DNA of 64,000 bases from contig OY856409.1 in the NCBI GenBank assembly GCA_963693085.1, positions 243,464,558 through 243,528,557 of the forward strand, in the 5' to 3' direction. This DNA is from Alisma plantago-aquatica. Its lineage: Eukaryota; Streptophyta; Magnoliopsida; Alismatales; Alismataceae. Of this stretch, positions 48,994-60,351 are shown piece after piece. A model generated the notes under the pieces. It saw nothing but the letters and a program-made list of their open reading frames with translations, was not told the DNA's origin and did no database searches. Position 1 is the stretch's first letter. Each line of letters starts with the position of its first letter. Position numbers and translations under genes: made by a program.

Positions 48994-51886
48994 TGTTATG
49001 ACCCACAACAAAGTTAACTAGTAAGTATCATGATAAAAACATCATTAATTTAATTGAGACAAGTTAAGTCTCATGTGGTGATTAGTGTATCATCAAGTTC
49101 ATTAAGCTAAGCTAATTGCTTAAGATGCGATTAGTGTTTTGATTAGCTGAGACAAGCTAATTGACATGTTTTTATGCCTTGAGGTTGTAGTAGATCTCGC
49201 GCTTGAAAAGTTACAAAATAAATCGATTGATTTGGACACACGAGGCAAAAAATACAACGATTTCAATTTTTGGGGTTTGATCTGCAATTTTTCCAAGTTT
49301 TAGCTTTAAATTTCCTTTTTCCTTTCTTTCTCCCTTATCTTCTTCCAGTGATCACTTTCTTTGGGTGGTGCACTATAGCAGCGCGACCCGTAGAGAAAGG
49401 GGAGGCAAACGACAGGGTGGACGATTTGCCTTGGCTTGATCTAACAACGGCATTGGCCGTCTCTACCTCTTTATCCTTTCTTCTTCCTACTCCTGACCTC
49501 TTCTTCTTCCTCTAGAAACCAGCAGCTCGTCCTGCTGCTTGGGTGGCCAGCTTGCAACAGCTAGCTGCTGTGTACGACCATCAGCCAGGAGCTCGTTTGG
49601 GGTGGCCAGCACCAGGAAACGGTGCCGTGGAGCTCGAACTTGAAGTCCCAGTGGGATTCACAGCTAGTTCAGCCATGAATCAAGTCCCTTCCATCAACCT
49701 GACCTTAGCCGTAAGCTGATGTTGCAGCTAGACCGTGAACAGGGAAAATCAAAGTTTGATCTAGTTGCATTTCCGGACGAATCCGGACATCCTGAATTGC
49801 TGTGAGTAGAATTTCACTTACCTAGCATGATTTAACTCTTGGTGTTTGGAAATTTTCGGTTAAATGTGCATTTTCCGCACATAACAGTAGTCATGCGCCG
49901 TGCAGAATTTGTCGATGCGTAACTTTTTATTTCATAAATCACTTCTTTACACTTTTATATGATTTAGTTTAGCATCTGATCAGTGTGCATGGTTTGGACC
50001 AGTGGAATTGCATGGTTAATCGAAACCTAAATTGCTCAGTTTGAATGTTGAAATTAGTAGCACACAACCAATAACAATATGGTTTGGGTATAAACCCAGG
50101 CAGTACAGATTTTAGAAATTTATCAGATGCATGATTTCAAGGAAATGATGATGATATGGAAAGTTAGATGAAAACCCTAGTTGCATGTTTTATACTATGT
50201 TTAATGAGAGTGGTTTAATATTTATACGAATTGGAACGTTTCTCTGAGAAATTATTAGAAATTCTCAATTTTTGTTAATAATTCGTGTTATGATACATAA
50301 GTAACTCTTAATTGAGTTATGTGATGTATAAACCAGGATTAGGGTTAATGTGCACGTTTTTTGAGAAATTTCAGATAATTGACAAATGCTACTAATGAAT
50401 TTTCATTTATGAAGTAATTACTCTTATCAGTGCAATAAGATGTTCAATTGCATGAATTCAGTGTATATGTGTCAAATTGACATAAGTTTGGGTTATTTAT
50501 GAATTTTCAATCTGCCAGCATGCATGGTATATGGATTAATCAGTATTTACAATGTTTTTGAGTATACTGCTCTGTCAATTCTAGAATTATATTGTATCGT
50601 GATTTGAACCGCAATTATATAGATGAGGTACCATAGAGATACCAAAACTAAGAACAAGTAAGAGAGAGATGCATTGTAGTAAGAGCTTTACTAGAATAAT
50701 AAAATATTAGATTAAGGGCCCTAACACCGTAGAATTCTTATGTGAGGTTTGCGCCTTAGGGATGAAACAACCTACCCTAGCGGTGCGTCCAATATATGGG
50801 GGTCGGAACGCAGCCACAGAGCATGCGGGGAGATGAATCCCTTGAAGAAGTCTCTTAAGAGAAAATAGGTTACCCAACATGAATCAGACGTCCCGGTGGT
50901 AACCCAGAGGTACCCACAGAGCGTACCAAGTTGAGGCCCATAGAGAGTCTCAGACCCTCTGCCTCTGTACTCAGCTTAGAGGAGGAGTTCAGTTTAAGGC
51001 ACCATAGGATGCAGAGGCCAGAGAGCCAGAGTTCCTATAGCAGACCAAGACAGCAGTTAGACATAGCTATCCTGGGGTGTCGGCTAAGTCTTGTACAGTG
51101 GGATCGTAGTTTGCTACGAGTCTTCATATGTAGAGTACACTGTATATGATTAGGGCAAAAGATAAAATATGTTCATATAGGTTCAAAACATTTTTATAAG
51201 TTTAAAAATTTAAGAAAGATATGAGTTAGGTTCACAATAGTAGTTCTTTAAGTGAAATTTTAGTATTTTCTGTTAATTAATTGTATCTATAGCTTTGCAT
51301 CAATTATTATAATAATGAGATGTTGACATCTTCTGTTGTTTAAATTATATTGCTTAGACCTGCTCAGTGTAGTATTTCTTGCATATTATTCCAAATAATA
51401 AACATAAATGAGTTATCTGCGATGATTGAGTCAAATTCTATTCACTGAGTCAGTAGCTCACCAACCTACTGAAACATTTTTCAGGTCAACGTCAGCACGA
51501 GGAAGCTGAATGATCATATCACCCAAGTACATAGAAGGTAGTTCGTAGTTAGTTAGAGGTCTCTTAGTCCTTCCCCCTCGGTCCTTAGGACATGGTGTGG
51601 TAGAAAGAGAGAGAATGTAAAGTAATCTGTAATTTAGTTTTCAATTAACTGTTGCACATTATATTCCACAAGTAATATGTAATATGTTGTTTAAACTCTG
51701 AAGTATCTTGCAAGATTTAGAAATAGTAAGTTTTCTTCCGTAGTTTAGATTATTTTAAGTTAAAGGATTTTTCCTTTAAGGTAATTTTAAGTGATCAAGA
51801 AAAGAAAAAAGTTAAGGGTAGTTTACCGAGGGTGACTCCTCGGTCTTCGGGGTCATTAGAGATGGCTTGGGGATTGGGGCGTCACA
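48994..51886 (+). mobile_element. Solo LTR, Gypsy type, with perfect target duplication
   Basis: A 2893-bp sequence starts TGTTATGACCCAC and ends GGATTGGGGCGTCACA, flanked on both sides by GGTAT. No internal domain or second LTR is present, so it is the product of recombination between two LTRs. A GC-richer leader-like block lies at 49360-49720. TCACCAACCTACTGAAAC and CAGGTCAACGTCAGCACGAGG (51450-51500) are typical of Gypsy LTR 3' regions. The open frame 49270-49515 lies in this block and has no motif. Plus orientation is inferred from the GGGGCGTCACA end. Confidence 0.8.
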
Positions 51887-51891
51887 GGTAT
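51887..51891. repeat. Target site duplication GGTAT, right copy
   Basis: Identical to 48989-48993. Confidence 0.8.
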
Positions 51892-52254
51892 GGAGGTTGC
51901 TACAAACTTATTTTTCAAAAAGATCCATAATGTGTTGAAATAAACATGCAGCTATTAGATATGGTGGATGATAGATAAGGGGTACCAGTCAAATTTTCCT
52001 AGAGATTTCTAAACCATAAAGAACCTTTTCAAGGGGGTTATATGTGCAACTTCATAGGGGATGATGACCTACAACTCCCCTATCAAAAAATGAGGTCTAC
52101 TAGAATAGAGACCCCCTAGAGAGAGGGAAACAGAGGAGAAAATGAAAGTAAATCAACACCTAGTCAGAACCAAGGGAGAAGGAGCTTGCCTGGGCAAGCA
52201 ATAAATGGCTGGTGGTGGGTAGTAGTGCGCTACCTCCTAGCAGTGAGTCGCATG
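51892..52254. other. Unassigned sequence, possible continuation of the Copia LTR piece
   Basis: No gene. It may be the older, unrecognised part of the LTR that ends at 52934. Confidence 0.4.
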
Positions 52255-52934
52255 GTGAGCTACCATACATTTCTCAGTCTCGCTTATCAAGTTGTTGGGA
52301 TATCAACTCCAGTAGGAGGGGAAAATCACATCTACATCACTCACAGTCATACCCCATGTGTCACAACATATTCAAGCATCACCTTTATAGTAACCCTTAT
52401 CCAAGGTCATGTTGTATGATGTCAAAGTACATTGAACAATATGTGATGAGTGTAGTGATTTCAGGTTTAAGAACCAAAATTACCACCATAACTATGAGAG
52501 TTGATTCTAACTACCATTTGTGGTTTCCATTCATCACTCTCAAGGTTGGTCTATCTGATACAATGTTCTTTAACAAGTACCTATGTGTTTGGTTTGATAT
52601 AAAGTATCTTGACTAATAAGATTCTGCCATCAACTAACACACATTCTAGTCTTATGTGTTATTGTTGCCTATTAGCTTCCACAACAACATCTAATTAGGG
52701 GCATAACAAGAATGTAGGTACTCTTATCATTCATATGATCTCATTATTCTGGTCCCAACATGAGGACATATGCCATCGAGTAACATCATCCTTTAGACAT
52801 CCATCTTTTTATATCATTATCTCATAATTGAACGAACATATAGACTGAAGAATGCCTTTATTATTAATCAAATTGTTTACCAAATGTGTCATTACAATCA
52901 TCTATGATTGGCTCTCTAGTCATACATACCAACA
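52255..52934 (-). mobile_element. Copia LTR fragment (same family as 25621-34737)
   Basis: On minus it starts TGTTGGTATGTATGAC at 52934. Segments such as CATAGGTACTTGTTAAAGAA, the CTAATTAGATGTTGTTGTGG region and the GGGATATCAACTCC region match the LTR at 20249-22149 in the same order. Its 5' start is intact, while its 3' limit is not visible. It abuts the LARD-2 3' LTR at 52935. The frames at 52186-52616 belong to this repeat. Confidence 0.72.
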
Positions 52935-54135
52935 GATGAGTCTAGCCGCGGTTGTAGGCATATGTCTATTGATTCATTGATGACATTAAGTAAGGATGTA
53001 TGGATGTCAGGTCTCTCTTCTATCTTTATAACTTTATACAAGGTCACCGGATTGAGAGAAGTTAAGGTTGTGCTCAAGATCATGGCTTACAAGAATAGAG
53101 GTTGTACAAGAGAAGTTGAGCTATGTGTTGCTCATCAACAACCATGGTCATTTGTAGGACAACCACATATTCATTGGTTTGAAGGGTGGAAGGAGGTGTT
53201 TTTGCATTGTTTTGGATAATATTATTATAAGAACTAGAGAGGGTGATGCAAGGAAGAAAGGTTCATGTCATAGTTGCCCATGGTGTAGGGTGTATGTATT
53301 TTTATATCATGAAGGTTTTCTAGGGTTTCGAAATCTCTAACCATCAGGGGGAGGAGGTCACTGGCGTCCAACTATGGTTGTTGTTTATAAGTTGGTCATC
53401 AATGCATTAATGGAAGTGGAAGTTATTGGAGTGTCCAGTTCTTGTGTGGGAGTAGGGGCATGTGCATAATCCCTCGTCTTACTGCATGTAGAGGAGTAGT
53501 TTATCCTCTTAGTATCTGTCTATCGATTTTACTGAGAGGTATTCATGCTTTCCCTTCCCAAGTTGTGTGGTATTGTTTACCATTTAAACTCCTACTCATT
53601 AACTACTTCAAAAATTCACACTCCTATAATATTAATTTGATTTTTTCAAAAATTGTATCTGATGTTTAGTTTCTAGAAAATCATATTCTAAAAATAGTAA
53701 CAACTTTTTTATTATTTTGACATTGCTAACTTATTTATTCTCATAATTAGTCTCAATATGAGCTTATATTTATATGATGAAAATTTTACATTGATTCCAA
53801 GGCCAACTAGATTTTAAATAAAGGATATTCCATTGATGCAAGGTCTATTTGATGTGTTTCAAATCAATATTCTGAATCATTTTAAACTATACCAAATCAT
53901 TTCATGATACATCCAAGGACTAGCTCACAATTACTTTCTCAAATGAGGAGGAAGAATTTGATTTAGAGATAGCAAAAATAAAAGGACATACTAGAAATGA
54001 AAGAACATGAATATTGACAAAATCAAATAATTGATATTTAGAGTGGGACACAAATTTGCAGATGAGCTCATATTTTGATAGTATCATGCATTATAATTGA
54101 ATATAGATATAGTACCCAAAACCTAGTATCTTACA
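52935..54135 (-). repeat. LARD-2 3' LTR, truncated
   Basis: It begins TGTAAGATACTAGG on minus at 54135. It matches 62390-63673 in order but lacks the remaining 2 kb, being cut where the Copia LTR fragment begins. The frame 52962-53219 has no counterpart length in the other LTR. Confidence 0.72.
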
Positions 54136-54150
54136 AATATCCACCCTTTA
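54136..54150 (-). other. LARD-2 polypurine tract
   Basis: TAAAGGGTGGATATT on minus directly abuts the 3' LTR start; compare AAGGGGTGGAGTGT in LARD-1. Confidence 0.72.
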
Positions 54151-55798
54151 AAGTGGATTTTTTCCTAGAACTTCACTGGTCTAGTTATGTACTAATCTAC
54201 ACCCCTTATAAGGTTTCAAGTAAAAATCGAAATAGGCATGTCAACTACAATTTAGTATCATTCACTTTCTCTTAACCATTACCCCACAATAAACTCTATG
54301 GTTTAGTGATTTTGTGTGACTCCCCTCTAGGTTTTTCTTGTACCTCCTTGATTGTGACTTAGCTCAGGAAATCATCGAGTAAAATTCCATAAAGTAATTT
54401 ATTTGTACATAGTGTAATATAGAGAAATTATCTTTTGACAAAAAGCCTTTCTGATGCAACACTGAAAATGGCCAGAATCAAATTGAGAACCAAGTCAATA
54501 ATGCCTCATGTATACATTTAAATGATTATCACCCCATCATCCAAACTACTTTACACATTTTGGGAATTAAAATTTCTATAAAACATTAAGAGTCACCTAA
54601 GCATTAGTTATGCTTGATCCATATAAATCCTCTATGGTCTTGTATGCATTTTAGTTTTATATATCTTAATTATTAATATAAAAAATATGTGTCACACCAT
54701 ACAATTGTTAGATAAACTATTGTTATCATATTCAAGCTTAGATTTTTATCAAATTTTACTCAATATTGTTGTCACTTATCTTTATCTGAACCTTTATTGC
54801 ATCAAAAAATTAGATATACTTCATTTTTATTTCTCCATTTTCAATGGGTAGGGTTCTACATAATTATAATACTTAGTTCCACATATAATATTTATACATA
54901 TCTAAAATTTGGGAGTTTCAAAATCTATGGGTCCTAATATCTATCATAATTTACTATTTAATTGTCTTATTATGGATTGGGATGCAATTTTAAATCTTAT
55001 TTTTTGTATTTATAAAGGTATAATGTTGGATTTGTAGCCTTTATTATTGTTTTAGTTTTGCAAATATGATAATCACATATATAAAAGGAGTACCTATTAG
55101 TTAACTCCCAACACATTATTCTTTGTAAGGGTTTTATGTCAAGGTTATCATGGGGTTATTATTTTTTTAACAAGTTTTACATTAGTAGTGTTTTACATCT
55201 AAGTTATAACATATTATCATTTATTTCCTCTCTAGTAAAGGTTTTCAAACATATACACATTGTCTTTTTAAATCATGTTAGTGACTAAATTAAAGATTAG
55301 GGTTTTTCTAAGTAGTAAACATCACTTTGGTCAGGTCAATATGTAAAGTGAGGAAACCCCACCACTACCTAAGTGGATTGGGAGTAATGTTGTCAGAACC
55401 TTCACTGAACATCCTTACTTAGACACCTTCTCTCATTCCACTTACATGGTAATGAATTATTATAACTTTATTAATAAATTTAAAATAAATTATTTATGTC
55501 ACAAAACTCTCAAATATATTTTTAGGATTCCATATGTTTATCAAAAGTGACTATACACACATGGAACTTAACATTCTAGGGTTCATGATATTTATTTTTA
55601 CTTTTTTCTTTGCAATTACTTGAAGTTGTACCTAGCTAAAGAGGAACTCTATGGTGCTTGTCTCATTTGTATACTTATAGTGGTGATTTAAATGTTCCAA
55701 GGGACACATTTCAAATCTACATACGTCTCTTAAACACTTCTTATTCAATAATATATCAATATAAATCCATGACTAGGGAGTTCAACACCTAGTAGATG
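54151..55798 (-). other. LARD-2 non-coding interior, main part
   Basis: About 1.65 kb, AT-rich, no frame or motif. It continues at 60131-60340 across the solo LTR. Confidence 0.65.
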
Positions 55799-55803
55799 AG
55801 TTG
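55799..55803. repeat. Probable target duplication AGTTG, left copy
   Basis: AGTTG here, AGTTA at 60126-60130; four of five bases agree. Confidence 0.55.
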
Positions 55804-56524
55804 TGTAACACCCCAGACCTGGGTTTTGGGATAACCCTAGAAGATTTGCCTAAGTAAGTTGTTTATAACCTTGCCCTAATATTTTGAAAAGTAATTAAAA
55901 CTTAAGGATATTTTATTTCTCAATTTAGAACTTATTTGCACATTGTTTGTGCCTTATATGATAGCTTTGGTAAAGATTGCAATTTACCCAAAATATGGGG
56001 TTGATGTGAAAATTATCACATTTAGAGTGTCCCTTCTCTCTCTTAGAATGCTCTAGAGGAGAGAGAAATAAGGGGGCACCTTGTTTGAGTCTTGGTTGAG
56101 TGATATCACTCTTGGTGGTGAAAGAACCAAAGAATGATGAGTGGCTTGAACCCTAGATGGGATTGTGTCGAGTTATGAAGTGTATATGGGAGTGCCTATT
56201 GGCTTAGAAGCCATAGATGAGGTCCCATATTGGTTTAGATTTTTTTGAAAGTACTCATATTGGGCTAAGCACCTCAAGTAGGTAAAGCATATCCGTTTAG
56301 ATGTTCCTTACAAAAATTGTATCGGTTTGCACCTAATGTGATATATGGTTGTGATATCTTGTCAAGAAAGATACATAGTGGATGATATCTTATTTTTGGA
56401 TTATCCTCATGAGTTTTTCATGACGAGATAATTATGGATGCATGGATCCACCATGCATGGACACGAGTCACCTAAGTTCATATGGTGATGACACTTCACA
56501 AACACTCTCTCTCTTGAACCTCAA

Positions 56525-56535
56525 CTATATAAGCC
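56525..56535 (+). promoter_or_regulatory. TATA box of solo LTR 55804-60125
   Basis: CTATATAAGCC, followed by a CT-rich stretch, about 720 bp inside the LTR. Confidence 0.6.
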
Positions 56536-57539
56536 TCTCTTTTCACCTACAAGTGAAAATTTTGACTCTCATATCATCCTTTTATTGGTGGATAACCATA
56601 GAAGATTGAGGAATAGGAATGAGCTCGAGAATCTTTCCTAAGGTGAAGCCATGATCATCTTCAACCTTGGGTGGACTATGATTCTCTGGTCAATGTTCCT
56701 TTCTTTCTTTTCTTCTTCGCCAAGTTCCTAACTATGGTATCTCCTTTCATATAGAAGTGTTGTGATCGAGTCTTGGACTTTTGATAAGCCATCTTCAACC
56801 TTGGGAACGTTGAGCTTCAAATCTTGAAGCTCTTGTGTTGATATTAAGGCGAGTTATATAACTTGAACTCAACTTTATAATTATTCACCTTCAATGATGA
56901 AATACTTGATGATCCCTTTTCAATTTTGACTTTCCTTGAGCGAATGATGATTTTATGAAATCTAATGGATATATGGGGTTGTTTTCCATGAAATCGAGTA
57001 ATAATGGACGAAAAGGTTGGAGATTAAGGATGATGGAATCATCTATGCACAAACTGATATAGATTTAGGAAAACCCTAACCTGATATGGCATTTGGTGAT
57101 GGGAAATTGATACATTAGGAGTCCTTACTCCTTATCAGTTTGTTACATGCAAAGGACCATTGTTCTAACAGTTGTCTATCCTGTCACCTAAGACTAAAGA
57201 TGAGGGCAGGCCTATATTTTTAAGATAAGAGAAGATATGTAGTCAAACCAATAAGCCTTAAACTCTAATAACCCGTCACACTCCAAGTAGTGTTTCCCGT
57301 CACACCCTTCAAGTGGGTCTAAACCAACACATCTAGGTCGAAACACTATGATAAGGTGTGGGAAATACACTCCTTGAAGTCCTGGCTGAGACACCAAGTA
57401 GTTGTGAGGCCAATACATTGATAGAGAAGAAAACAATGGTGTTGATGATGGATAACCTGATACTATCAAAACCCTAGAACCCAATATGTAATAAAACCCT
57501 AGAGGTCAATATCACTTGGTGATAGCATGGTTGATACAC

Positions 57540-58020
57540 AAAGGGATATCTAGGCCAACACACTAGATAATGGTGCGGTTGATACCCTAAAGTACACTAT
57601 GGCCGATACACAAAGTGTTAGGGTGGTCGATACACAAAGTGATAGGGTGGCCGATACCCTAAAGTGAGGTCAAGTTGTGATGCCTAAGTGAGGTGAAACT
57701 ATTTTGCTAAAGTATGAAGAAGGTGACACACCAAGGAATGGTGAAGGTGATACATCAAGTTGGATTCACAATCGATATCCCCGTAAGCACCTATAAACTG
57801 ATACATGTTTGATGTGCCATGGATGACACAAGTAAAGAGTGTCATGGAGGATACATGTGTCTACACAAGTAAAGAGTGTAGGCCGAAACACCTTGATGAG
57901 TGTAGGATGATACACCTTGATGAGTGTAGGCCGATACACCTTGAATGTAATCAATTGATACACTATGAAGTAATGAGATGGATGCACTTTAATAAGTGTA
58001 GGTTGATAAACCATATAGAG
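57540..58020. repeat. Degenerate tandem repeat, about 24 bp, GTGTAGGCCGATACACCTTGAT
   Basis: Variants of GGCCGATAC(A/C)C follow one another. Between 57880 and 57960 the period is 24 bp, so the minus strand reads VYRPTLIK, VYHPTLIK, VFRPTLFT in one frame. This is a repeat by-product, not evidence for a protein. Confidence 0.75.
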
Positions 58021-58929
58021 GATTAAGACAATGTAATAAGTATGTATGAATTAATATCCTAGTAAGGATGAAAGAGAAACCTATACTACTTATATGAGAA
58101 ATTTAATACTTCACATTGATAATCAATCGATGATAATTGATGAGAGTAATTAAGTATGCTTGAATAATTATGGCAATAATATAAGCTCTTAAGATGTGAA
58201 TTAGGGTTTGGTTGTTAAAAATGAACTTGAAAACCTTAATCGGCTACAAGGGGAAAACCCTAACCCTAATTATGAGAGGGTTGCAATTTGAATGATTCTC
58301 TTTATGGCATGGTAATGATATTTACTTAATATTGAATTTGCTATGAAATCCTAACCATGCAGGTATTATGAGATGATGAGCATAGCCAGGTATGAGCTAT
58401 GATGATTTAGTACAATATAGATTATATAAGGCCTTGTGAGCCATGTGAAATACTTGTACAATAAGTATGAGACATGTATATGGGTCTGATGACCTAAAGA
58501 TGATTATTTCTTGGTAAAAGGTGACACTATTTAATGATGAGATAAGGGTTTGATACCCAAAACATGTGATTATGATAATGATAATGATAATGTTGAAGGG
58601 ATGAGATTCCCAATAATATGTTTAAGGGATTGAAATCCCAGGATAAGGGTAACAAGATGTGTTCCAATTGATACAAGATTCTTTCAAAACATATTACACC
58701 TTTCTATGATGCATTTTTCTATAATTCATGCTTGTAACTTGATTCATGCTAAAAGATGTTGTAACACACTTAACTTATCAAGTGAAACTAAAAATGTAGT
58801 TTTCCTTGGCCACAGATCCATTTAGTGTCAAAACTTGTTGGATGGTGAAATGATCTTTACTCAGAGTGCATATTTTTTAATATGTAAGGTGCAAGATGAG
58901 TATTTCATTTCTTCCTAGAAATCCCACGA

Positions 58930-59100
58930 TTAGCTATAGGCCATACTCTGAAAAGAGTGTGGTTGTAGGTCGTATCTCTAATGCAACATTGGGATTGGCG
59001 GTAGAGCCATACCCTGAGAAGAGTATGGTTGCATGCCATGACTCAATATATATACATGCACGATTGACTATAGGTCATACCCTAGACAAAGAACAAGTTG
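58930..59100. repeat. Imperfect tandem repeat with CATACYCTGARAAGAG core
   Basis: GGCCATACTCTGAAAAGAGTGT, GAGCCATACCCTGAGAAGAGTATGG and GGTCATACCCTAGACAAAGAA occur about 65-75 bp apart. Confidence 0.65.
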
Positions 59101-60340
59101 TGAGCAGTATATCTATACCGTTGAGACAATGTACCCTGGCTAGCTAATTTGTAGTTTGACTTAGAATGTCACTTCCAGTAATATCATACTGACCGAAGCG
59201 GTAAGGTCATGGATTCTGGCTCTTCCATAGACCTTGTATGGAACCCATACTACCTAATTTAGGTTGGTTGGAGTATTAGTGGAATACCTCATCTCCTCAT
59301 GGCATAAGATTGATTGTTAAAAGATGTAATTAGCCATGTAGTGTATTTTCTTAAGGATCAAATATGGAAACATTGAATGAGGTTGCAATTACTTTTATAT
59401 GTCTTAATTAAAAAATGATATACATGTTGTTCATATTCCTTTTAAAAATTATTAGATGATCTATTGCTCAGTCATAGTTATCTGAACTACATAAATGATA
59501 AAGACTGTTGTACTCTCCATGTAACAAGTAGTTGTACATGTTTAATTCAATAAAGGTTTCTTCTTATCTATTTTATAAGATTTATTTGTGATAACAATAC
59601 TGTTGGAGGAGGATTGTATCTCACACTGAGATATGGATCTCACCTTGTGGGTCTCCACAATTTTTAGGTGGGCGTGCTTGAGGAGGTAGAGATAGTGCAG
59701 TAGAGAGCGGGAAGCATCAGCAAGAACAACAGTAATAGCTCAGGTTGAGTGTGCTATTAAGTGTCTTGTAGATATAGAGTCTTATGTGTCATCCCTGTAC
59801 TCTCAGGTCCTTGGGAGATAGTGCGTAAATAGTTTTATGATCGATCTGAGATTTTGTCTAGTACGCCTCAATGTATGATGTTACATTTATCTATGTTTTG
59901 GTAAAGCAACTAATATCTCATATCCTTACAAGGTGATGGAATGATGTATGTATAAAGTGAACCATGATGTATATATGACTTGGTTCTTTCTATAAAGAGT
60001 TTCCTGGTAGTGGATCTCTTGGTAAAAAGGTTTTAATTTTTAGTAGTTTTTGGTTATCCACTGCTAATGGTGATTTCCACATAGTTTTGTGTGATAATGT
60101 TGTCGATTTGATAGCGGTCGTCATAAGTTAGGTATGTTTCATACATTTTTAAATTGAGATACATACCCCAAATCCTAGTGTCTTAGTATATCCTTCTTAT
60201 ACTCTTGGTACATCCCAATAATTAAACCAATGATACTAGAGCTTGTTGTGAACTTTTTTAAAGTTCTAACTGTAGTATTTGTATACCTAACTAAACCTAA
60301 ATTCCATGAGACATGCATGAGTATAGACTATTTATAACTT

Positions 60341-60348
60341 CGATACCA
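60341..60348 (-). other. LARD-2 primer binding site
   Basis: TGGTATCG on minus, preceded by ...CTTTACAACA exactly as in LARD-1 (CTTTACAACA-TGGTATCA). Only seven or eight bases agree with the Met-initiator site. Confidence 0.7.
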
Positions 60349-60351
60349 TGT

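Larger units (their letters stand above)
55804..60125 (+). mobile_element. Solo LTR, Gypsy type, inside LARD-2
   Basis: It starts TGTAACACCCCAGACC and ends GCGGTCGTCATA, a likely mutated TCACA end. A TATA box CTATATAAGCC lies at 56525-56535 and an AATAAA at about 59549. The 3' part shares sequence with the outer LTR at 1-210 and 12565-17088, so the two LTRs are of related families. Repeats of 24 bp (57540-58020) and about 75 bp (58930-59100) lie within. No second LTR or pol sequence is present. The short frames inside are spurious. Confidence 0.68.

Noticed and set aside
49270..49515. Possible gene in the GC-richer block of the solo LTR
   Set aside because: Similar GC-richer leader blocks occur in other LTRs here, and the frame has no motif.
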